A DNA stretch of 40,495 bases from Fructobacillus apis (GTDB lineage: Bacteria > Bacillota > Bacilli > Lactobacillales > Lactobacillaceae). The DNA is taken from NCBI RefSeq assembly GCF_023893635.1, contig NZ_JAMWYK010000008.1, positions 1 to 40,495 on the forward strand, given 5' to 3'. The notes under the pieces were generated by a model, which searched no databases, was not told the origin of the DNA, and worked only from the letters and a program-made list of their open reading frames with translations. The position numbers and the translations under genes are program-made. This document shows, in pieces, positions 17,306 to 24,705 of this stretch; within the stretch, counting starts at the first letter, position 1; each line of letters begins with the position of its first letter.

Positions 17306-18529
17306 TTACCAAACAAAGAGTCCGGCAGTGGCTGCGGATAGCATTGAAACCAAGACACCAGCCAAAAGCAAGTAACCGATTCGGCTGGAGATGTACTCGT
17401 TCTTTTCCTTGTTCACGAGTCCCTTGAAACAGGCCAAAATCATTCCGATGGTTCCGAAGTTGGCAAAGCTCGTCAAGAAGACCGTCATCACGATTCGGGC
17501 GTGTTCGTTTGAGAAAAGACCCTTTCCCGCCATGATGGACTTGGAAATCTGTCCCATGACCACGAACTCGTTCGTCACCAACTTCGTTCCCATGTACTGA
17601 GCGAGTTGGAAGGCGTCTTGGGCCGAGAAACCGAGGAGGAAGGCGAATGGGAACATCAAGACCCCGAAGATGTTTTCAAGGGTCAACCAAGAAAGACCGG
17701 TCAAAGAGAAGATTTGGTCAATCAAGGCCGCCAAGGAAACGAAGGCAATAACCGTCGCCGCGATGATCAAAATCAAACGCCCAGCGTTCAGGATGGAATC
17801 CCCAAGGAAGGAGAAGAACGGTTCCCGCTTGCCGTTCTTTTGGCTCGTTGAAACCAATTCGTTGTCGCGGGCGGAGACCTTGGTTGGGTTCAGGATGGAA
17901 GCCACGATGATGGCCCCCAAGATGTTCAACGGAATGGCCGTCAGCACGTACTTTCCCGGCACCATTTGCGTGTAAGAACCGATGATGGCGCTCGTCACAC
18001 AGGACATGGACATCATGGCAAGGGTGAAGTTCCGTCGAGCCGACATCTTTTCAAGCTGTGGCTTTGACACGGCGAGGACCTCGGTGTTCCCCAAGAACAT
18101 CATCTCGATTGAGAAGAAGGCCTCGAAGTTTGGTTGTCCGGTCACCGTCGCGAGTCCGCGACCAATCCACTTGATGACCCATGGCAAGAAGCCGATGTAG
18201 GTCAGGATGTCAAAGAGCGGCACCACCAACAGGATTGGCAGCAGGGCCGCCGTCACAAAGTTTGGCCCACCGTGGTTGGAGGTCAACCATTCGGGCACGG
18301 CAAAAACAATCCCCTTTTCGGCAACCGCCACCAACCAGTTAAAAGCGTCGGCAGCAGCCTTCACGGCAATCTGACCGGCCTTGAACTGGGTGAAGAACCA
18401 GGCGAGAACCAACTGCATGGCGAGCAAGCCACCGATGGACTTCCACTGAATGTGCTTCCGGTCGTTTGAAAAGCAATAGGCAACGAGCAAGAAGACAAAA
18501 ATACTCAAAAAATTAACAACAATCAACAT
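17306..18529 (-). CDS. nupC: Concentrative nucleoside transporter, NupC family
   Basis: Proton- or sodium-driven uptake of nucleosides across the cytoplasmic membrane. The 407 residues have the usual N-terminal gate helices and the CNT core signatures: GNTEVLAVSKPQLEKMS, GKYVLTAIPLNILGAII, QLAQYMGTKLVTNEFVVMG, and SFANFGTIGMILACFKGL. About eight to ten membrane helices are predicted. It diverges from the rbsK-rpiA-DMT operon, so the locus probably imports nucleosides and feeds the ribose moiety into the pentose phosphate pathway. Specificity (purine versus pyrimidine) cannot be told. The 5' region is long (over 300 nt), which leaves room for regulation. Confidence 0.93.
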   Translation of the reverse strand: MLIVVNFLSIFVFLLVAYCFSNDRKHIQWKSIGGLLAMQLVLAWFFTQFKAGQIAVKAAADAFNWLVAVAEKGIVFAVPEWLTSNHGGPNFVTAALLPILLVVPLFDILTYIGFLPWVIKWIGRGLATVTGQPNFEAFFSIEMMFLGNTEVLAVSKPQLEKMSARRNFTLAMMSMSCVTSAIIGSYTQMVPGKYVLTAIPLNILGAIIVASILNPTKVSARDNELVSTSQKNGKREPFFSFLGDSILNAGRLILIIAATVIAFVSLAALIDQIFSLTGLSWLTLENIFGVLMFPFAFLLGFSAQDAFQLAQYMGTKLVTNEFVVMGQISKSIMAGKGLFSNEHARIVMTVFLTSFANFGTIGMILACFKGLVNKEKNEYISSRIGYLLLAGVLVSMLSAATAGLFVW

Positions 18530-18868
18530 GTTTGCTTACCTCATTTTGTTTGGATGGCAGGACGACGGCTGCCCTCTATTCCAACTGAACGCGAAAAGCC
18601 GGGCCCTTGAATCGCTTGAGATTTGCTAGGCCACGATAACGTAAGTTGATTCTGGATTGTTTTTCTCTCAATCGCATTGCTGTCCCCACATCGGATTTTT
18701 AAGACGCACTTGAATCGTTCACTACATGTTTAGCACCAGAAAACGATTTCGCCAAGCCTTTTTCAAAAAGTCGACCGTTTAGGGCGCAAAACTGTCTACT
18801 TAGGCCACAGACCTATCTTTTTTGACCGCTCGCTTCCTATGCTAAAAGAAAAAACGGAGGACGAGACG
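18530..18868. other. Long divergent intergenic region between nupC and rbsK
   Basis: No ORF with a credible ribosome site apart from the leader peptide at its right end. It contains two direct copies of CTTGAATCG (18606-18614 and 18709-18717), a GGGCCC palindrome, and CTTTTTCAAAAAG. No clear sigma-A promoter could be assigned for either gene. It probably carries both divergent promoters and operator sites for a ribose or nucleoside regulator not in this window. Confidence 0.4.
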
Positions 18869-18913
18869 ATGGGCCTTCCATCGAAAAGAAAAAGAGAAAC
18901 AAAACGAAGATAA
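18869..18913 (+). CDS. Short basic leader ORF upstream of rbsK
   Basis: Fourteen codons (MGLPSKRKRETKRR) and a TAA, with a perfect GGAGG 8 nt before the ATG, the best ribosome site in the area. It ends 45 nt before the rbsK start. Nine of the fourteen residues are Lys or Arg. A leader peptide that controls rbsK by translation or attenuation is one reading; a chance ORF in purine-rich DNA is the other. Confidence 0.35.
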   Translation: MGLPSKRKRETKRR

Positions 18914-18958
18914 CGACAGAACAGCCGAATGAGAGACAAAGAAAATGAGGTAAGAAAA

Positions 18959-19897
18959 GTGAACAGAATTCTGGTTATTGGAAGTTTAAACGTTGATGTA
19001 CTCCAACAGGTTGAGCGCCTGCCGAAGGTTGGCGAGACGCTTTCCATTCACAACAAATCAACGAACTTTGGCGGCAAGGGAGCGAACCAGGCCGTCGCCG
19101 CGGCTCGCCAAGGGGCGGACCTGACTTTTGTCGGAGCCGTCGGCATGGACGCGGAAGGCACGTCCTACCGCGAACTCTTAGACCACGAGGGCATCCACAC
19201 CAAAAACATTCAATTGAAGGAACAGCCCACCGGAACGGCCTACATCATGCTCGAAGACAACGGGCACAACACAATTCTCGTGCACGGCGGGGCGAACATG
19301 GCGCTGACCGCTGCAGACGTCGAGGAAGCCGCACCCTATTTCAAGGACGTCGACGTCGTCATCGCCCAACTCGAAGTGCCAGCGGCCGCCATCAAGCGTG
19401 GCTTCGAGCTGGCCAAGTTGTACGGCGCCATCACCATCCTGAACCCGGCGCCCATTACTAACCGCGTGGATCCCGCCATCCTGGCCAACACCGACATCCT
19501 CGTGCCAAACGAGACGGAGGCAGCTGCGCTTCTGGGCATGAAGCCCACGACCAACCAGCACGAGCTCGAAACCCGACTGCCGCTCTACCAGGCAAAGCTC
19601 TCCGTGACAAACATCATTATTACGCTCGGCGAGCACGGCTGCTTCTACGCCGTTAACGGCCTGATTGGCCGCCTGCACAACGCCAACGTGGACGCCATCG
19701 ATACGACGGGGGCCGGCGACACCTTCATCGGGACGGTGGCCGCCCACCTCGACCCAAAGCTAACCAACGTCGCCTCGACTTTGCAAAGGGCCACGCTCGC
19801 GGCTGGATTGGTCGTCTCGCGCCAGGGGGCCATCCCCGCCATCCCGACAAAATCCGAAATCGACGCCCTTGCCAAGCACTACACCGAATTTATTTAG
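18959..19897 (+). CDS. rbsK: Ribokinase
   Basis: Phosphorylates ribose to ribose-5-phosphate. The 312-residue PfkB-family protein has the opening RILVIGSLNVD, the substrate-binding GGKGANQAVAAARQGA, a NPAP motif, and the catalytic DTTGAGDTFIG at about 247-257. I chose the GTG at 18959 because GAGG lies 8 nt upstream and the protein then begins VNRILVIGSLNVD like its relatives; an ATG at 18929 is in frame but has no ribosome site. It is first in an operon with rpiA (9-nt gap) and a DMT transporter. C-ending codons dominate. Confidence 0.94.
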   Translation: MNRILVIGSLNVDVLQQVERLPKVGETLSIHNKSTNFGGKGANQAVAAARQGADLTFVGAVGMDAEGTSYRELLDHEGIHTKNIQLKEQPTGTAYIMLEDNGHNTILVHGGANMALTAADVEEAAPYFKDVDVVIAQLEVPAAAIKRGFELAKLYGAITILNPAPITNRVDPAILANTDILVPNETEAAALLGMKPTTNQHELETRLPLYQAKLSVTNIIITLGEHGCFYAVNGLIGRLHNANVDAIDTTGAGDTFIGTVAAHLDPKLTNVASTLQRATLAAGLVVSRQGAIPAIPTKSEIDALAKHYTEFI

Positions 19898-19906
19898 GAG
19901 GTCACG

Positions 19907-20599
19907 ATGTTAACAGTTGAAGAAAAGAACGCGCAGAAGAAGGCGGCCGCAAAAGCCGCCCTCGAATACATCGAAGACGGCATGGTGGTCGGTCTCGGAA
20001 CCGGATCCACCGCTGCCTACTTCATCGAAGCCCTGGCGAACCAGGTTCGTGACAAGGGCTGGCAACTCACCTGCGTGACGACCTCCATCGAGTCCGAACA
20101 GTTGGCCGCAACGGTTGGCTTGAAGACTGTTCCAATCGAGCAAGTTGAACAAATCGACGTCACCGTCGACGGCGCGGACGAGGTCGATGCCCGTTTGAAC
20201 GGCATTAAGGGCGGTGGAGCCGCCCTGCTCTTCGAGAAAATCGTGGCCTTCAAATCCAAGCAAAACGTCTGGGTGATTGACGGCGAAAAGAAGAGCGACA
20301 ACCTCGGGACGAAGTTCAAGCTCCCGGTCGAGGTGATTCGTTTTGGCGCCCAGCTCCTCATCCCCGCCTTTACGCAGATGGGGCTGAAGCCTAAATTCCG
20401 AAAGCAGGAAAACGGCGAGCTCTTCTTGACCGACTCCCTGCACTACATCATCGACTTGGACATCAGCGGCATCTTTGATCTGAAAACGCTCGCCACGCAG
20501 TTAAAGGGCATCACGGGCGTCGTCGAACACGGTCTCTTCTTGAGCGTCTGCGACGTGTTAATCATCGGTGGAAAGACCGTCCAAACGATTAAGGGGTAA
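19907..20599 (+). CDS. rpiA: Ribose-5-phosphate isomerase A
   Basis: Interconverts ribose-5-phosphate and ribulose-5-phosphate in the non-oxidative pentose phosphate pathway. The 230 residues carry VGLGTGSTAAYFIEAL, the VDGADEVD motif with its catalytic aspartates, and IKGGGAALLFEKIVA. Placement directly after ribokinase gives a two-step route from ribose to ribulose-5-phosphate. The start ATG has AGGAGG upstream, overlapping the end of rbsK's untranslated gap; the next gene starts 3 nt after its stop. Confidence 0.95.
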   Translation: MLTVEEKNAQKKAAAKAALEYIEDGMVVGLGTGSTAAYFIEALANQVRDKGWQLTCVTTSIESEQLAATVGLKTVPIEQVEQIDVTVDGADEVDARLNGIKGGGAALLFEKIVAFKSKQNVWVIDGEKKSDNLGTKFKLPVEVIRFGAQLLIPAFTQMGLKPKFRKQENGELFLTDSLHYIIDLDISGIFDLKTLATQLKGITGVVEHGLFLSVCDVLIIGGKTVQTIKG

Positions 20600-20602
20600 G
20601 GC

Positions 20603-21583
20603 ATGTACTACTTACTCGCGATTGCAGCCGGCCTGCTCTTAGCCGTTCAAAATCCCTTTAACGTGAACCTCGGTCGCAAGCTCCGCTCACCCATTCAGTC
20701 CGCCTACCTGATTTATTTGATTGGAATCATCGAGTTTGCCCTCGCCCTCATTTTATGCGGCCAGAATCCGCTCGTCATCCTGGTGGACACGAGTCTGATT
20801 GGGGCGCCCTGGTCGATTGGCGGACTACTGGGTCTGTTCTACATCCTATCCATCATCGTCCTCTTCCCAATGATCGGCCCCATCAAGGCAGTGACCTACC
20901 CGACGTTGGGCCAAATCGTCTCCGGTGTCTTCATCGACACGGTGGGTTCCTTTTCGGTTGAGAAGAGTCCCTTAACCGGACTTCGCATCGTCGGTATTGT
21001 CCTGCTCTTCTTTGCGGTCTTTCTTTCGACTAAGCAAGCTGGCCGAGTCCCGGGTGGCCCGTTTGGAAAAAAGCGCAAAGCACACAGCAAGACCGAACCC
21101 ACACCCGCTTCGGATTTACTACTCATCTGGGCATTCTGCGCCGGTGTTGGGTCGACGCTACAGGGAATCTTTAACGGAAACCTGGGCGGTGTCCTCTTTT
21201 GCCAATCCATCCCGAAGACCAGTTTCCAGGCGGCCATCGGCGCCACCTTCTTCGCCTTCTTCTCAGGGTTCGTCACGCTTTCCTTACTGCTTGTGGCGAT
21301 GGACCAGCTCTCCATGAAGAAAACAGCGATGGCCCTTCAAAAGCCCCTTTCCTGGCTGACGGCCACCATGGGCTCGGCTTTCGTTTGTGCCATGACTATC
21401 CTGAACCCCATCATCGGGCCGGGACTCACCGTGTCTTTATCCATCATCGGTTTAATGGCGGGGACGATGTTCATCGAACACAAGGGACTCTTCAAAGTGA
21501 AGCGTTCTTCCCTAACACAACGCAAAGCGCTCGCGCTCCTGCTCTTCATCATTGGTATCCTCTGCGTGAAGGTGCTGGGTTAG
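20603..21583 (+). CDS. DMT-superfamily transporter, duplicated DUF606/YdcZ type
   Basis: A 326-residue membrane protein with about ten helices, built from two similar halves (start MYYLLAIAAGLLLAVQNPFN, second half from about LLIWAFCAGVGSTLQGIFNG), each resembling the YdcZ (DUF606) five-helix unit. It is joined to rpiA by a 3-nt gap. Its place in a ribokinase-isomerase operon next to nupC suggests that it moves ribose or another pentose or nucleoside product, in either direction; this is an inference from context. A terminator follows. Confidence 0.75.
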   Translation: MYYLLAIAAGLLLAVQNPFNVNLGRKLRSPIQSAYLIYLIGIIEFALALILCGQNPLVILVDTSLIGAPWSIGGLLGLFYILSIIVLFPMIGPIKAVTYPTLGQIVSGVFIDTVGSFSVEKSPLTGLRIVGIVLLFFAVFLSTKQAGRVPGGPFGKKRKAHSKTEPTPASDLLLIWAFCAGVGSTLQGIFNGNLGGVLFCQSIPKTSFQAAIGATFFAFFSGFVTLSLLLVAMDQLSMKKTAMALQKPLSWLTATMGSAFVCAMTILNPIIGPGLTVSLSIIGLMAGTMFIEHKGLFKVKRSSLTQRKALALLLFIIGILCVKVLG

Positions 21584-21593
21584 GAAAGCCATT

Positions 21594-21631
21594 AAAAAAA
21601 GGACTTCTCTTTGGAGAGGTCCTTTTCTTTT
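21594..21631. terminator. Bidirectional terminator (DMT gene and fic)
   Basis: Arms AAAAGGACTTCTC/GAGAGGTCCTTTT with a TTTG loop and A/T flanks, between two convergent genes. Confidence 0.88.
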
Positions 21632-21642
21632 TGACTGATTTC

Positions 21643-22641
21643 TTATCCCGCTTGCCAATCGGCAAAGTAGTCCAACTCGTCTTGTTCTTGCTGCAGTCTT
21701 TCAATCAACTGGCGTTGGCAATCGTCGATGATGCCTAGAATTTTGATCACGAAGAAGGTTTCTTCCGCTCGGTTCTTCACGTCCTCCGTCATCGTAAAGG
21801 CACTGTAGTAGCTGGAACGATGCCCGAAGATGGCCTGGGAAAGGCTCACCGCCGTCAGCGCATCCAGCTCTTTTGCCAGGGCACCCGACAGCAGGTAGCG
21901 TCCTAACCGGCCGTTGCCATCGTAAAAAGGATGCGTGTTTTCAAACATGAAATGCCCGACAATGGCACGTATCAAGCTCGGATAGTTGTCATCATCCAAA
22001 AAGGCCAGCCAAGCGGTCAGACGTTGTTGAATGTTCGCCTCCCCCTGAGGGGCGTAGTGCACCACCTTATTGCTCTGGTAGGAAAGAATGTGAACGCCGT
22101 GCGCACGAAACAGCTCACCGTCAACAGCATCCAAAGCGTTAATCTCCCCCTTCAACAGGTGCTGATAGAGAAAGCCGATGTCCTCCAAACTCTCCACGGT
22201 TGGCAACTCCTGGTTCAAAATGTCCAGATAAAGTTGGACCGTTGAAGCCAAACGGACATTGCTCTTCCAGCCGCTTTTCAGGGCGACGCCGATTTCTTCT
22301 CGAGTGGATCGCACGCCCTCAATGTCGTTGGTGCGCTTAATTTCGGACACGAGTTGGTCGTGGAAAAACCGTTCCCGTGCTCGCTTTGGCAGAGCGTCGA
22401 CCAAGCTTACAATCTTATTGGAGTTCCCCCTCAAGCGGTCGCACAACAGCAGCAGTTTTTTGGTCGGCACCACAAACAAGGGGTAGCTCTTGCCGGCCGG
22501 CGTCTCCCGTTGCATGAGGTAAGGTTTGAAGGAAGTTGTAAAAGTCAGGGGCGACCCGACCCGGCGGTGGTATTCCTCGTCAACAGCATCCGGGGATTCG
22601 TGGTTTCTCATTTGGAAAACGTGTAATGGTTGGTATGTCAT
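21643..22641 (-). CDS. Fic family protein (class II, self-inhibited AMP transferase)
   Basis: Fic proteins transfer AMP or similar groups to target proteins. The 332 residues hold the active-site motif HPFYDGNGRLGR at 237-248 (catalytic H237, acidic D241, R245), and an N-terminal inhibitory-helix motif TNDIEG at 104-109 matching (S/T)xxxE(G/N), the class II arrangement. A winged-helix-like tail follows. No antitoxin-sized partner is adjacent, in line with in-cis inhibition. The ATG at 22641 has AAAGGAG upstream; an in-frame GTG five codons earlier overlaps that site and is less likely. It diverges from the STAS-like operon, separated by 292 nt with two inverted repeats. Confidence 0.9.
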   Translation of the reverse strand: MTYQPLHVFQMRNHESPDAVDEEYHRRVGSPLTFTTSFKPYLMQRETPAGKSYPLFVVPTKKLLLLCDRLRGNSNKIVSLVDALPKRARERFFHDQLVSEIKRTNDIEGVRSTREEIGVALKSGWKSNVRLASTVQLYLDILNQELPTVESLEDIGFLYQHLLKGEINALDAVDGELFRAHGVHILSYQSNKVVHYAPQGEANIQQRLTAWLAFLDDDNYPSLIRAIVGHFMFENTHPFYDGNGRLGRYLLSGALAKELDALTAVSLSQAIFGHRSSYYSAFTMTEDVKNRAEETFFVIKILGIIDDCQRQLIERLQQEQDELDYFADWQAG

Positions 22642-22725
22642 CGAGACTCCTTTCACACTTTTTTGCAGTTTTTTCAGCCCAAGTATAGGTTCAGCAGCAT
22701 CTTTTGACCTAGCATTTTTGTTCTT

Positions 22726-22763
22726 AATGTCGATTAGGACAAATTTGCGCCCTAATCGACATT
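22726..22763. repeat. 13-bp perfect inverted repeat between fic and the STAS-like operon
   Basis: AATGTCGATTAGG and CCTAATCGACATT are separated by 12 nt. No T run follows on either strand, so an operator is more likely than a terminator. A second, weaker stem (AATGATG/CATCATT, 22775-22802) with a minus-strand T7 lies next to it and could attenuate transcription into fic. Confidence 0.6.
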
Positions 22764-22862
22764 TGAACGAAAAAAATGATGGCTGAAAAACGACATCATT
22801 TAGTAGCTAACCATCCCCGAATAAGCCTGATATATCAGCCTTTCATATATTCCATATCGGCA

Positions 22863-22891
22863 TTAAGACGGGCATTTGGCGGGGGTATACT
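22863..22891 (+). promoter_or_regulatory. Promoter of the STAS-like operon
   Basis: -35 TTAAGA (22863-22868), 17-nt spacer, -10 TATACT (22886-22891), 42 nt before the first start codon. Confidence 0.65.
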
Positions 22892-22933
22892 GTGGGCAGA
22901 ACAGCGCAAATAAACTTTTGAAAGGAGGTCTTT

Positions 22934-23125
22934 ATGACCTTGGAACAAATTCTTGAGACGGCCCTCGCCGTCACGACCATTGCCGTTTCCTGTTGCTTCA
23001 TTTACTCGATGATTCAATTTTCTTTGATGGATCGAAAGGAGGCAAAGATGCGCAGAATCCGAGATGAAGCCTTCATCGAATACTGCAAGTTGCTCTTAGC
23101 AAAACCAAGAGGAGAGGAGGAATGA
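22934..23125 (+). CDS. Small single-pass membrane protein
   Basis: 63 residues with one helix (about 9-29, ALAVTTIAVSCCFIYSMIQF) and a charged cytoplasmic tail (DRKEAKMRRIRDEAFIEYCK). Not recognised as a known family. A strong GAAAGGAGG site precedes the ATG, and a promoter lies upstream, so this is the first gene of a five-gene operon with three STAS-like genes. The next ATG follows its TGA by one base. The tail could dock one of the STAS-like proteins to the membrane; that is a guess from context. Confidence 0.65.
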   Translation: MTLEQILETALAVTTIAVSCCFIYSMIQFSLMDRKEAKMRRIRDEAFIEYCKLLLAKPRGEEE

Positions 23126-23126
23126 A

Positions 23127-23423
23127 ATGAAAAATGTTATTGAGTTACAACTACCAATTTCCGAAGGTTATGCACTTGGCGGCAGTGATCAAGCGCGACA
23201 AATTTACGAAGAGCAATTAAAGGACAAACTCACCCCTGAAGTCATTAACCAAGGAGCGCTAATCAAGTTCCCTGAACACATTATCATCATCGGTTCCTGT
23301 TTCATGAAGGCGTTGATGGAACCGTTTGTTCAAACACTCGGCGCTTACCAGGTTCGACAGAAAATTCACTTCCAAACGTCCTCAGAAAAATTAACAAAGG
23401 AGGTCATCCGTGATATCAACTAA
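23127..23423 (+). CDS. STAS-like (DUF4325-type) protein, copy 1
   Basis: A 98-residue soluble protein. The pattern ALGGSDQARQIYEEQL (GG, then an aliphatic/aromatic helix), GALIKFPEHIIIIGSCFMKALM, and a closing strand-helix matches the STAS-like DUF4325 fold, a relative of anti-sigma-factor antagonists in shape. Conserved serine after IIG is the position that is phosphorylated in true STAS antagonists, but this is only an analogy. The ATG has GGAGAGGAGG upstream. Its last 14 nt overlap the GTG that opens copy 2. The three copies share LTKE(V/I) at the end. Confidence 0.75.
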   Translation: MKNVIELQLPISEGYALGGSDQARQIYEEQLKDKLTPEVINQGALIKFPEHIIIIGSCFMKALMEPFVQTLGAYQVRQKIHFQTSSEKLTKEVIRDIN

Positions 23424-23763
23424 AATTCCATTCCCAATCGAAAGCCAAAAGGAGAATTCCATGCCACACAAAAACGTCATCGAACTTCACTTTGATGAAC
23501 CAAACTGTCTCGCGCTAGGTGGAAGGGATAGCGGTCACGCTCTTTACGAAGAACAATTGAAAAATCAGCTCACGAAAACAATGTTCGACCAAGGAGTTCT
23601 CATCAAGTTTCCCGATTCCGTTGTCATCATCGGTTCCAACTTTATGAAAGCACTAATGGCTCCAATCATTAAATCCTTCGGGCTTTATAACACAAAACAA
23701 AATGTTCATTTTCAAACTTCATCAGATGAACTAACAAAGGAGGTCATCCGTGATATCATCTAA
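23410..23763 (+). CDS. STAS-like (DUF4325-type) protein, copy 2, two possible starts
   Basis: Two in-frame starts are both well supported: GTG at 23410 with GGAGG 6 nt upstream inside copy 1 (117 residues), and ATG at 23461 with AAAAGGAG upstream (100 residues). The 17-residue extension (MISTKIPFPIESQKENS) is polar and is matched by a similar one in copy 3. The core has ALGGRDSGHALYEEQL and VLIKFPDSVVIIGSNFMKALM, the closest match of the three to the DUF4325 pattern. Copy 2 and copy 1 are more alike than either is to copy 3. I list the longer form; the shorter may be the main product. Confidence 0.7.
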   Translation: MISTKIPFPIESQKENSMPHKNVIELHFDEPNCLALGGRDSGHALYEEQLKNQLTKTMFDQGVLIKFPDSVVIIGSNFMKALMAPIIKSFGLYNTKQNVHFQTSSDELTKEVIRDII

Positions 23764-24091
23764 CATTTCACTACCCACCGAAAGCGAAAAGGAGAAATCC
23801 ATGCCTAACCTGATTGAGCTCGAAATTCCGAATCACAAGGCGTTGGGCGGCACCGCTTTCGGGAAGCTGATTTATCAAGAACAATTAAAAGAACGCTTAA
23901 CACCCGAAGTGATCAAGCAAGGAGTCACCATCAAGTTTCCCGATTCAATCATCGCTATTGGCTCCTTTTTTATGGATGGTCTCCTGGAAGCACTAAAAAA
24001 ATCAATCGGAATCTATGCCATTCGCTCGAACATTCGCTTTATAACTTCTTCATCAGAATTAACAAAGGAGATTTACCTTGATATCGACTAG
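23750..24091 (+). CDS. STAS-like (DUF4325-type) protein, copy 3, two possible starts
   Basis: As for copy 2: GTG at 23750 with GGAGG 6 nt upstream (113 residues) and ATG at 23801 with AAAAGGAG upstream (96 residues). The extension MISSNISLPTESEKEKS resembles that of copy 2. The core is NHKALGGTAFGKLIYQEQL and VTIKFPDSIIAIGSFFMDGLL. It is the most diverged copy. The last 14 nt overlap the TTG that opens the next gene, with AAAGGAG ahead. Confidence 0.7.
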   Translation: MISSNISLPTESEKEKSMPNLIELEIPNHKALGGTAFGKLIYQEQLKERLTPEVIKQGVTIKFPDSIIAIGSFFMDGLLEALKKSIGIYAIRSNIRFITSSSELTKEIYLDID

Positions 24092-24521
24092 TAATTTTCT
24101 CGCATTTATTGCGCTAATAATATCTTCATATACCCCCTGGCACTGCAGACGAACGTTTAAATCTCAGTATGAAATCAATCAATCCAGTGTTATTTATATT
24201 AAACACCTGCAAAGCATCATTCCAAAGACTTTCCACAACTTACAGGTTAGTGAAGAATCTTCTTCGGCTGCTAAAGAGTTCTTGTTAAAAATTCGTGTGT
24301 TTAAGTTAGATATTCTATACTTTAAGTACACACATCGTAAGATTTACCATTCCGTTATACATTCCCTAGAAGAAATCGAAAAACAGATTTCAAAGGTGAT
24401 CGACTCTGAGAAAGTCGACCCTCAAATCATCGACGCCATCTCTTCCTCCCTCAACCGCATCTACAAAGCCTTCTTCAACGACCTGCCGGATGATCGGATT
24501 GAGCAGTATTTCAAAGCGTAA
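24078..24521 (+). CDS. Membrane-anchored helical protein closing the STAS-like operon
   Basis: 147 residues, start TTG at 24078 with AAAGGAG 7 nt upstream; no other methionine codon occurs in the frame, so this start is forced. It begins with one membrane helix (FLAFIALIISSYTPW, about 7-21), followed by a wholly helical cytoplasmic part (about 40-145). The first codons (ATATCGACTAG) repeat the junction sequence seen between the STAS-like copies. No known family recognised. With the 63-aa membrane protein it brackets the three STAS-like genes, hence a membrane-linked complex is plausible. Confidence 0.65.
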   Translation: MISTSNFLAFIALIISSYTPWHCRRTFKSQYEINQSSVIYIKHLQSIIPKTFHNLQVSEESSSAAKEFLLKIRVFKLDILYFKYTHRKIYHSVIHSLEEIEKQISKVIDSEKVDPQIIDAISSSLNRIYKAFFNDLPDDRIEQYFKA

Positions 24522-24665
24522 AAAGCATGCCCGCTAAAACACACATAGCGAGGCGACAGCGTAAACCGCATCGAGCCAGCACACCTTCGCCGGCTCCACA
24601 AGGAGTCCACGCTCCCCCAGCACCACCAAGCCCTCTGCTTCCCAGAGGCCGTGAATGAACAAACC

Positions 24666-24695
24666 AAAAAAGCACCCCAAACAGGGTGCTTTTTT
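24666..24695. terminator. Bidirectional terminator
   Basis: Stem AGCACCC/GGGTGCT with A5 and T6 flanks; it can serve the STAS-like operon and the DUF421 gene. The 140 nt before it carry only a proline-rich frame without a ribosome site. Confidence 0.88.
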
Positions 24696-24705
24696 ATGCA
24701 GTTAA

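Noticed and set aside
21643-22641. Fic protein as the toxin of a two-gene toxin-antitoxin pair with the 63-aa gene
   Set aside because: The two genes diverge and the Fic protein has its own inhibitory motif (TNDIEG), so no separate antitoxin is needed.
24527-24658. 43-codon proline-rich frame (MPAKTHIARRQRKPHR…) after the STAS-like operon
   Set aside because: No ribosome site before the ATG, and composition (Pro, Arg, Ser) is that of GC-rich noncoding DNA. It could be looked at again if conserved.
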